From Phalacrocorax aristotelis (Eukaryota; Chordata; Aves; Suliformes; Phalacrocoracidae): a DNA stretch of 64,000 nucleotides. Numbering within the stretch: the first letter of the stretch is position 1; every line of letters begins with the position of its first letter. The notes under the pieces are model-generated. The model had not been told where the DNA came from. It ran no database searches and worked only from the letters and a program-made list of their open reading frames with translations. Where the stretch lies: positions 1,471,001 through 1,535,000 of the forward strand of contig NC_134282.1 of NCBI RefSeq assembly GCF_949628215.1. Direction: 5' to 3'. The position numbers were made by a program, and so were the translations under genes. Shown here in pieces: positions 55,430 to 64,000 of the stretch.

Positions 55430-55660
55430 GATCCAAGGCTACGTGAAAAGCCTACCCCGAGCCCGCCCTGCCCAAGGCAGTTACAATTTCTGCACAGGGC
55501 TTCTTTCAGACGCAGGCCTGAGCGGCACGGGCCGGGTAGCAGCAGTAACCTTGCCCCATCACATACCCGGCCTGTACCACATGTAGGCCAGTGCTCGCAG
55601 GGATGCGGCGGGACTGCTCCCTCCCCTCCGCGCTCACGGCACTTACCCGATACGTAAAAC
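55430..55660. promoter_or_regulatory. Small CpG-rich patch 5 kb upstream of the PEX5L island
   Basis: About 230 bp is clearly GC-rich with some 15 CpGs, set in AT-rich flanks. No repeat signature is visible. A strong donor on the minus strand (CGG|GTAAGTG, exon end at 55647) lies at its right edge, so it could be the promoter and first exon of a divergent non-coding transcript, or a distal enhancer. The 148-codon minus frame across it (55228-55674) begins at a TTG, not an ATG, and has no recognisable domain. Confidence 0.35.
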
Positions 55661-55904
55661 TGGGCTACCAACAACAGGCATGCTACACAGAAATTAGGGT
55701 AACGACAACGGGAGCTTCAACTGAAACAGGACTGCAGAGCTTGTAATTATATTAGTCAGAATCTGGAATAACGTGGTCTTTTTCTTCCTTCTGTTGACAA
55801 GTTCTAGGCTGGTGTTTACTGTCAGGCGCAGAGTTACAGGTGAAAAAAAGTGGTGTGACTCCAACATAACGAGAAATTACCCTGTTAGCGTTCTGCTTGG
55901 GCTG

Positions 55905-56640
55905 TTTACAATCTAGTTGCTATTCATTACAGTGAGCTGTGGTTTCTGTGTTGGGTCTTGTTAATTAAATGTTTTATGTGCATCATTAGCAAAACTTTGC
56001 GCTTCTTAAAATTAATTTAGGATTGCATGTTGCTCATATTTATTATTCATTACAGTATGTAAAGCACCTTAAACACCTCCTTTACATGTGTTCCCTAAAC
56101 ACATACACATTGCGTTAGCGTTAAAAGCAATGTCTAAATATATAAATTAAATATAAATAATATAATTAGAGCTTTCATTGATGTGTGGTTTTACCTTTTG
56201 TACCTTACAACTGCAACTAGAAAACAAAGTATAAAGTGTAATTAGAATCTGTCAGAAATAAAATATTATAAATCCTTAATTCTGTATTAATAAGATTTAA
56301 AACTATTAATACATTAACAATCAAATTTAATTTTCACAGGTTTCGCACCTTACTTGAGTCTAAGAATAAGCCAGGTTATTTTTGGTAGTTAATTTTTAAT
56401 CAGCTCCATGTTTTCACGAATTAGGCCAATTGTTTTCAGATAGCAGAAAATATTATTCATGAGAGTATTTATTAGTATTAATGTTTGTAAAGATCTATTT
56501 CTTAATCAAGTGCAGGCATTAGGCCTAAATGAACCCAAAGAGTTTCCATGTATGCAGATTACTTATTATCTCCATGGTTACGTGAGCTAATAGACTGATG
56601 TTTTTATAAAAGGTACACGCACCAGAACATTAATCTACTA
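55905..56640. promoter_or_regulatory. AT-rich block with many homeodomain-type cores; candidate conserved non-coding element
   Basis: The block has several TAATTA/TTAATT/AATTAA cores (near 55971, 56011, 56163, 56240, 56391), no repeat signature, and a 12-bp direct repeat ATTCATTACAGT at 55922-55933 and 56045-56056. Such blocks upstream of neuronal genes are often enhancers. Conservation cannot be judged from one sequence, so this is a suggestion. Confidence 0.25.
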
Positions 56641-59600
56641 CTGAACAAAGCAGCAAATCTGTGTCTTTATGACCAAACATATGCCATCGTTGGATGCTGG
56701 CAACACAACCTGCTGTCGTACACGAGAAACACCAAAAGATTCACGGACATCTGAGAAGCACAGCAGAGCGATGGAGCTGACGGCCTGCCGTGCACGCAGA
56801 GCGCCAAGCTCCCCAAAGCGCTCTCTCCAAGTCTTGCTTCTGAAGCCACAGGACACAGCGTGCCACAGGCAACGGCCGCCGATGGACTAATCATCGCCCT
56901 CAATCTGCATTCAGAACTCCTCCAGCGAACAAGTTACAGCTATGGAAACACATCCTCCTCCAAGTTACCTGCTGCCCACCTTCAGAAAAGCGTCCCTATT
57001 CAGGAAGGGCACATAACGACGTGTTTCACACAGAGCGTATATTTGCTTTCCTGACTTGGAACGTGCGGGTCTGTTTATCATTGTGTGATTTCCCTAACAA
57101 AAATCACGACTTGCCCTTACCATGTGGTTTCTTGGCGTGGAAGCCACAGGCGTTGCCATTCCAATCAGTTCATTAATAGGAATGCTACGATGACTGTTAA
57201 TAACTTGGAGTCTATACGTGTTGTCTTGCACAGTTTCAGAATCAGCAATTTAAAACTAAATTCGCAGGATGACGTAAATATCAGTGAGGCCTAAAGCAAC
57301 GAAGTATCTACCGCTCCTGAAAATCAATAGGCCTCCCAGGGGGAGTTAAACGTCAGGTTTCTGACAGTAATTTAGTAGCTGCCAGAGCCTCCAAAAACAC
57401 CTTGCTCACTTCTGTATTTCCAAAAACGCCCCTGCGCTCCCATTACTGTCTCTAGGCTTCCTAATAGCCGTAATTGCCCCAGAAATATATTTGAAAACAA
57501 ATTCTGAGCATTTATTTGTAAAATAAAGGATTTTTATTTGACTTTTTGCAAAATTTCCCCTGGCAATTTAGTATTAATTAAAATCTGTTGAGCCATATGG
57601 TGACTCTTCTTTTTCTTAACAAACATTATGACTTTCATATTTTCTACCACGATTTTTCCCATTTTTGCCATATCAAACAGCAAAGCTTAGAGAGCTCAGA
57701 GCACGCAGGCATCACTGGTGCAAATACTAATGCAGCCACACAGACAGACCAAAAGGGACCACAATGGAAAAACGTTTTTAAAGCATTTTAGGCAAGTGAC
57801 CCTTGTGCGACTGAACACACCCTGTAATGAAACAGACCTTTGCGTTCACAAACAGCACAGGCCCTGGCGCTCACCTTTTCCTAAGCTGTAAAGAATTTGC
57901 CTTTATATTTGCGTCACAGAATTGCACATCGCTGCTTTCTGTCCCACCCCCCACCATGTTTTTGAAATTGTACTATAACTGGGCAATAAATATCATGCAC
58001 TGATCCTAGATTAGAACTAGATGGAGAAAAAATCTTGCCAAAGCTGCTTCTAGTGAAGAGCTAGAGCAAAGGCAGACTAGTAGAAGCACAGCACTGCGTG
58101 TGCGCGTGAGTGTGGCTTACACCGAGAGATATTTAAAGAACAGCTCCTCAAGTAGAAAGCACTGCCATCCATCTATTTATGTGTGCATCTCCCTCAGTCT
58201 CTCTGCTGCACCGACTGCTGCTTTGCCAGCCTTCTTGCTGGCCAGTGCCAAGTAATTTAGCCCCCTGCTAGGGAAAAAGGTAAAAGCTGGATCTACCTGG
58301 CTTTACTGGATCTGCCAGATCCTGCCAAATCGTGGCATCGGTATACCACTGCATCAACAAATTGTGAAATGAAGGCACCCGCTTCTCATGCGTTAAGAAA
58401 AACACCTATTGCAACACACCCTATACTATAAAATCTCATGTCCAACATTTGGATCTTGCGAAATCCTGCCAATGTTTGTCCCTCACCCACAAATAACGTG
58501 GTATAAATCATCATTCCTGAATTAACAATTCTTCTACTCTAAGTGTATACTTTTTTCCTGCCCTGTAAGCAAAAATCCAAATCACGATGCATACACTTGG
58601 ATCTAGAAAAAACAGATATTGCTATGTGCTGGCATTAACAAATTTATCCCAGGTTCCCCCCAAAAGAAACCCGAGAGCCCTGTGCTTAAAACAACAAAGA
58701 AATTTTTACATGCCTTAAAAACATTCAGCTACTACAGAAAACTTGCCCCCTACCCCAGGAAAGGATAATCTGGATCTACTGCAGCCAAGGCGAAAAAGTC
58801 CACCTTCAAGATTACTAAAAGCTTAAGAGTCTAAGACATCTCTGTTCAAACAGCAAGGACACCAGGGCTCTGGGTTTAAACAGGGCTTGCCTTCTGTTCA
58901 TCAAGACCTAAACTTTCTCCTAAATTGTGCAAAAAGGCAGCAAATATTTATATCTGAAGTATCTGTACTCCATGTTTTATATTTTAAGTGAAAGCACAAT
59001 AAATTAAATCTGGTATTTTTATCTATGTAAGCGCAGTCACCTTTTGTACTGCACGGTGAAATTTTACAGTAAGATATGGCTAACACGTATGGACAATCCC
59101 AAAGAAGTATTTTAAGCTCATCAGCTCTTAACTGAGGTTTTCAAAGCAGCTTAAGGGATTTAGACAAAAAATATTCATTTCTTATTTCCTTGTATCACCA
59201 ATACATGGCTAAACTACTAGGCTGTTCCGAGAATTTCAGTGAGCTAGATGCATATTCGTCGGATATAAGAGAACTGTCACTTTTGCTATCTATCTAGAAG
59301 ACAAAACTCGCAAGCTTAAATGAAAAAAAATAATTGGCTAGATTGTGCTCGTGCCATCGCTGTCGACTTTACAAACTCCTGTTCTGCAAAACCCCATTTT
59401 TTCAGCTGAATGGGAACACTTCAAAAAGGCACATTTAGTCAGCTGAAACGAGAACTGCGAAGATGCAAACACGCGGGTTTCAGGAACAGCAAATCTGGTT
59501 TATGTTGCTCTAGTACTAGGACACGCTTATGGCTGGATTGCTCCGGTCAGTCAAAAGCATCGTAAAGTTTTGTGTAGTTTAATAGTACAACTTGAGAGCT

Positions 59601-59924
59601 CAGAGCCAAGAAATTATACAACCTAGCAAATTACAGGCACTGGATATTTTCTGTGCTACTGAATATAGACCCACCGGGTAGGACAAAGATTTGCGATGAC
59701 ATTGAAGCAGTTGCTCTTTTCAGCAGATCAGAAGTTTGAGATGGGGGAGAGGAAAAAAAAGCTGGATCAGGGATGCTGCAGGTGTCGTTTGCAGGACTTC
59801 GCCAGGCCCGTTGGGCCGGTTTACAAGGTCAGAATTGTGCGTGTACACGCTATTACCAGATTTTTTTTTTTTAACATGACGTTTCCTTTGGTCAGTGTTG
59901 AAAAACATCACCAGGCGGTACCGC
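56641..59924. other. Upstream flank of the PEX5L island, no gene found
   Basis: AT-rich DNA with a modest CpG cluster at about 56740-56900 and otherwise no repeat or exon that I recognise. Short frames here lack any recognisable motif. Confidence 0.45.
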
Positions 59925-60539
59925 CAAGCCACAGCGAGAGCCGCCCGGTGCTTCCCGCGGCCACGCCAGGTCCCGCCCGCGGAGCACAGGCGGGCCCGGC
60001 CCCAGCGCCGAACCGGAGCTCAGCCCCCGCCGCCGGGGCGTCCGTGCGCCCCTCACCGTGCCGGCGGGGTCGGGGCGCTGCCCGGGCTGTCCCCGCCGCG
60101 GGGCGGCACCACCGGCGGCCGGCCAGGAGGCTCCGGGTGCCAGATCCGGGCTTTGCCTCCGGGACGCTCCCGGTTTCGTTGTTTTTAGGCGGACTGTTTT
60201 TTCCGGTTTTGGGGTTTTTTTTTCGTTCCCCCCCAACGCCGCAGCGGAGCCGCGGTTCCCCGGGCGGGGCGGCGAGGCCGGCAGCTCCCCCGGTGGGGCT
60301 CCGCCCGCTGGCCGCGGCGCTCCCTCTGCGGAGGGAGGGCGGGAGGAGGAGGAGGAGGGCGGGAGGCGGGGCGGGCCGGCCGGCAGCGGGCCGAGGCGAG
60401 GCCCGGCAGGGAGCGGGCGGCCCGGCCCCGCACCGCCCCGCTCGCGGTGCTCCCGCCGCCGCCCGGCCCCGGCCCGCCTCCCCTGGCCCCCCGCGGGGAG
60501 CGGCGCCTCGGCGGCACCGCATTAAAGCGGGAGAGAGAC

Positions 60540-60560
60540 GGGGGGGGTGGGGGGTTGGGG
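60540..60560 (+). promoter_or_regulatory. G-quadruplex-capable G tract in the promoter island
   Basis: Runs of 8, 6 and 4 G are separated by single T or TT, which gives enough G-triplets with short loops to form an intramolecular quadruplex on the coding strand. It lies about 220 nt upstream of the start codon, in DNA likely to be core promoter or 5' UTR. A role is inferred only from sequence. Confidence 0.5.
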
Positions 60561-60733
60561 AAGGCAGAAAGGAACGGAGAGGAGGGAAGGCAGCAGCCCG
60601 CAGCGCTGGGTTACTGAAAGCGGAGAGGAGCTTCCAGGACAAACCAAATCTTTTGCAAAAAATTAGGTCCTTCAGGGTCAGCAGCGTTAAGGTTTTGGGT
60701 TTTTTTTTTTTTCTCCCCCTTTCTTTCTTCTAG

Positions 60734-60801
60734 CGGAGCGCCCGGAGCGGTGCCCCGGGCCGAGGGGCAGCCGAGGCAGCATGTACCAGGGCCACATGCA
60801 G
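60734..60801 (+). other. PEX5L: Possible spliced first coding exon (5' UTR part plus MYQGHMQ) bounded by an acceptor and a donor
   Basis: A long pyrimidine tract (about 60698-60730) runs straight into TAG at 60731-60733 and so forms a textbook 3' splice site. A branch-point-like GTTAA lies near 60686. If used, it would define a 68-nt exon holding 47 nt of 5' UTR and the seven start codons, joined to a non-coding exon further upstream in the island. The alternative is that transcription starts in or near 60500-60700 and the tract is ordinary 5' UTR. The sequence alone cannot separate these. Confidence 0.35.
60781..60801 (+). CDS. PEX5L: First coding exon of PEX5L (TRIP8b), exon-1a type; gene continues beyond the window
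   Basis: Seven codons, ATG TAC CAG GGC CAC ATG CAG (MYQGHMQ), are followed at once by the donor GTAAGC, giving CAG|GTAAGC. From memory this is the N-terminus of the exon-1a isoform of vertebrate PEX5-related protein, a PEX5 paralogue with C-terminal TPR repeats. TRIP8b binds the C-termini of HCN1/2/4 pacemaker channels, controls their trafficking and cAMP response in neurons, and can bind PTS1-type peptides. Only the start is in this window; the TPR-coding exons lie beyond 64000. The ATG has A at -3, and no other ATG occurs on this strand between 59879 and 60780, so it would be the first AUG of any transcript starting in the island. The exon sits at the 3' side of a CpG island, as expected for a first exon. 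Seven residues is a short match, so the call rests on the peptide, the donor and the island together. Confidence 0.72.
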
Positions 60802-63800
60802 GTAAGCGGCTGCAAGCAGGCGGGGGAGCAGCGCCCCGGGCGCGTGCCGCGGTGGCCGTGGGGCGAGCGGAGGGAGGGGAGAGGCCACCCCGGCCCCCGC
60901 AACAAGTGACCCGCTGCAGCTCGGGGCCGGGAGCCTGCCCGGGGCTGGCTCTGCTCAAGGGGGAGGACGGGGAAGGGCTTCTGTCAACTTTGTAACCGGG
61001 TGAAGTTTTGCGTGTGCCTATTCATTGTACTTGCTTGTTCAAACAGATTCAAGGGAGCGTTCCAGGGCAAACGTTGTTAGGGCATGCTTTGACACTTGTC
61101 TCCTGCCATCCTCTCGATGCATCTCTTCCTCTATGTCAAGTGAAGGGCAAACAATAAGGGAAAAGACAGAGCAGTTGCTTTGCAAAATGTGCAAAGATTT
61201 CATGCCACCCTAAAGCTGTCGATTGGCAGTGTGTTGTTTGTAAAGGGGATGGATTTCTATTCTTCCCTCCCGACACGGGCTGAGGATTGATTTTGCTAAG
61301 CCCTGGGATGACTTTGTAGAATGAATTCAAACACATGTCTCAGTGACTTCTACGTTTTGGGCAGAAATCTTGTCTCATGGTCCTATTGATCGACGTCGCC
61401 ATAGCAGAAAATGCCTCTTGCCCCTTAAAAAGCATGCTGGTGCCTTGGACGTGATGGCTTTAACCTTGACTCCCGCTCTCCTTCACATGGCTCTTCCTTG
61501 GAAAGCCCAGTCCAATCTGGAGGAGGAGGAAATGCCAAAGTGGAGTCAAGGTTTACACTGATCTCCCAAATAGTTGTTTGGGTTTTTTTTCCTCTTTTGG
61601 ACCCAGCCTGGCTTTGTGTTCAATGCCAGGAACAATCAAAATGCATTCCTCAAGTCCAGTGGCACCAGCCTCGCACGTAGCACTGTTAGTACTAAGGCTG
61701 TTTGCAGAGAAACTGCAGTCTGGTAAGTGTAAGCTGAGCACTTCTGTTGGGTGTGATTCTGCACAGCATTTAGAGATCTGCTGAATGGTCATCAGGGACA
61801 CCAAACTCGAGTCAATGTCAGACACGGGGCTGTGTTCAGTATGTGCGAGTTAAGCGAGGGCTCTGATTCAGCACTCTCTGCTTTCCAGAGCTGAATGAGA
61901 GCAGGTACTCTTTTGTGTCTGTGTTATCTGATCTCAACAATGGTAAATAACGGGCTATAATGTTGCTTGTGATAGGAGAGCAAACAGGCTTTAATAAGAA
62001 ATGTAATCAATGGAAGGAGTATACGCATTACTATTTATTTCCAACAATAAGGTTAAAGTATGTATTATTTTATGGTAACACAAAAGCCATCCTATAACTA
62101 GGGATACGGAATTGGACATGGGCAAATAGGTATCTATGCCCTTAAAGCAGAAGTTCTTTGCTATGAGCAATATATTGCAAGGTTTCAATAAACGTACACC
62201 ACTTCTTAAAAGGAAATGTGATGAAACATTGAGGTGTCTGGCAGCATCGTAAATTTTCTGAGTCACTAAAAGATTGAAATCAAATTTGCAAAAAGAAAAC
62301 CAGGTCAAAACATACAAATGTTGTGACTGATGACCTTTAAATTTCTTTCAAAATATTTTTATTTTTGTAGCCCCAAAGTAATCAATTTCCAGCCAAATTC
62401 TCTTAAAAGTTTGCTGAATTAAAAATAGTATTCATATTGAATATACTTATTGAAAATAAAAACCTACCCGAGTTCATCAACCAAGCTCAATACATTCTGT
62501 CCTAACAGGAAGCACAAACGTTCTTCAGATAGCTCCTAAAAAGCCTAAAGCTTTAGGAGAGATTTCCATGTTTACCATACCCTTAATCAGAGCCTTGAAG
62601 TGAGTCAGGCAAAGACAACAAGGAGCTAATTTCTTTGCAGTGAAATGATCTACTATCATGGTTATTAAACCATGGTGGAACACAAACTATCGAAGTTACC
62701 ATACAAGTATCAAACCACATGCTAACAGAAACATAGGCATGTTCTGAGCATTACGGGTGCTTTCTTACTACCTCCAAGATTTCTGGCAAAACTTCTACTC
62801 ACTTGGGGAAAGCTATTTGCAATTACCTGCCAATCTAAAATCAGGAGAACCATGAAACCGTCCAAACTGGGGTGGATTAAGTCAGGCACCGGAGTTGGTA
62901 CCTCGACTCCTAAACAAAAACAATCTTATTTTTAAAGACACCGAGCACTCAGAGAGCTTCCACTTCTTATGTGAAACTGGAGCGTTTAGCTGGACCCTGC
63001 CTGGGTACTTAAGCATCCAACTTCACAGATCCAAATGCAAAATGAGGTGCCGATACATATTGCCTGATCCTACACTCTAAGGCAAAAGCTCTTCTGAAGT
63101 TACTGTCATCAAACGCAGGCTTTGATTTAGAATGCCAGTCGTCATTTCCCTTTTTCCTAGGGTTTTGTTCTCAGATGTAGAAGTAAAATCTGCAGAAATA
63201 ATTCCTTAGTCAGGTTACTTTAAGAGATATTTAGAGAGCCTGTGTTTTACTAATAACCTGCTGTAACTCAGCTAATTCTTGCAAGACTTCTGAAAGGTAG
63301 GAACATCAACAACTGTAACAACATAATAAGCGTAATGGCAGAGATTGAGAATTTCCCTACCTTGAATAGGCATCAAGCCCTGTCAGCTTCAGTGGGGAAC
63401 GTCTGACTATGCTCAGTGACTTCTGCAAGTGTAGATGAACTAAGCAGTGCTTAAATACAAAGTCTAAGTCCAGCAAGCACCTGAAGTACTTCACTACATC
63501 AGGCCATAATATGTATCTTCTTAATGTGTAGTTTATAGTAGAGACTGGTTTTGTTTTTTTTTTCCCTGAAACCCAGAAAATCACTTGGTTTATTCCAAAG
63601 ACCTAGGTTTAGATTTCCCTCTTAATGTTTTATAAATGAATCCTCACAACACAGAAATGGCAGAGAGGTCTTAAGCTAAAATTCAAAAGACAGTAGGAAA
63701 ACCTATAACAAACAAACAAACCAAAACAAACACAAAACACGGAACTAAAAAGAAGGGATGTTACTGGTTCATCAGCTGTCCTTACATGTCCAGGTACCTT

Positions 63801-64000
63801 TCTGTAGGGCTAGCTTTTGTGTTGTGCACCACACGCTTTCGCATTAAATACTAGGAGAAAGGCGAAGCGGCCTTCCGCAGAGCCAGCACCACAAACAGAA
63901 ACAGGGTGCAGAGAGGTATAGTGCCACGGGAGCTCCTTCAAAGCTATTTCACTATCGTAGTGAGCATAAGCATTTGCTTTAGCTGTATTTACCAACCTGT
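60802..64000 (+). other. PEX5L: 5' part of PEX5L intron 1
   Basis: The stretch begins with the donor GTAAGC. The first 160 nt are still CpG-rich; after that the DNA is AT-rich and shows no CR1 copy and no convincing further exon. I looked for a second coding exon continuing the TRIP8b reading frame and did not see one. The open frames present (61-108 codons) have no recognisable protein similarity. A low-complexity AAC/AAAC run lies near 63704-63740. Confidence 0.6.

Larger units (their letters stand above)
59925..60960. promoter_or_regulatory. PEX5L: CpG island promoter of PEX5L
   Basis: Base composition changes sharply from AT-rich DNA to very GC-rich DNA dense in CpG between about 59925 and 60540, with a second dense block from 60734 to about 60960. 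Several GC boxes (GGGCGGGG-type) are visible near 60256-60275 and 60361-60380. No convincing TATA box precedes the exon; an ATTAAA at 60521 is the only AT-rich core-like element. This is the architecture of a dispersed-start CpG island promoter. Long open frames on both strands here (for example 59696-60733 plus and 59908-60642 minus) are Arg/Pro/Ala/Gly-rich artefacts of GC content. Confidence 0.85.

Noticed and set aside
60070..60100. Possible REST/RE1-like site (GCGCTG...GCTGTCCCC) in the promoter island
   Set aside because: Only fragments of the RE1 consensus with wrong spacing and several mismatches; GC-rich sequence produces such fragments easily.
59696..60733. 345-codon ATG-started plus-strand frame, and 244-codon (59908-60642) and shorter minus-strand frames, across the CpG island
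   Set aside because: Extremely Arg/Pro/Ala/Gly-rich low-complexity translations in several frames at once, as GC-rich DNA produces by lacking stop codons. The plus frame ends exactly in the TAG of the acceptor-like tract. No domain is seen.
1..64000. CRISPR arrays, operons, prophage, tRNA or rRNA genes, complete retroviral elements
   Set aside because: None seen. No regularly spaced direct repeats, no tRNA B-box with a matching cloverleaf, no LTR pair with a primer-binding site; the base composition and CR1 content are those of a bird nuclear genome.

Overview
This window looks like ordinary avian (bird) nuclear DNA: AT-rich, intron-like and intergenic. It carries truncated CR1 LINE copies whose 3' ends finish in the ATTCTATGAT-type octamer repeats typical of birds, plus older MIR-like and CR1-L-like fossils shared across amniotes. 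There are no operons, ribosome binding sites or densely packed genes. Almost every open frame longer than 60 codons is a chance frame or an antisense shadow of a CR1 copy or of the CpG island.

The one protein-coding feature I can support is at the right-hand end. A strong CpG island (about 59.93-60.96 kb) ends in a short first coding exon, ATG at 60781, encoding MYQGHMQ and followed directly by a consensus splice donor (CAG|GTAAGC at 60801/60802). From memory, this heptapeptide is the start of the exon-1a isoform of PEX5L (PEX5-related protein, TRIP8b), a brain TPR protein that binds HCN channel tails. The rest of the window to 64000 would then be the 5' part of its first intron, and about 59 kb to the left would be its upstream intergenic region. 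In mammals PEX5L also has a large gene-poor interval upstream.

Layout: 1-9.4 kb unique AT-rich DNA; 9.4-10.1 kb a hydrophobic minus-strand open frame beside two CR1 tails; 14.2-14.8 and 20.0-20.4 kb further CR1 copies; 23.67 kb a tiny CR1 3' end in the opposite orientation; 30.5-30.8 kb another CR1 tail of the same subfamily as the one at 9.7 kb; 18.8-48.7 kb scattered MIR-like fossils; 39.74 kb a good CTCF-type motif; 49.2 kb a 19-nt poly-C run; 52.2 kb two adjacent AT-rich hairpins; 53.9-54.8 kb an ancient plus-strand CR1 remnant; 55.4-55.7 kb a small CpG cluster; 55.9-56.6 kb a homeodomain-motif-rich AT block; 59.9-60.96 kb the promoter island and exon 1; then intron.

I found no sign of a previously undescribed multi-gene system. 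The observations most worth following are the promoter architecture (two CpG-rich patches, a cryptic acceptor just upstream of the ATG, an ATG-free 0.9 kb) and a few candidate regulatory or non-coding elements in the upstream desert.
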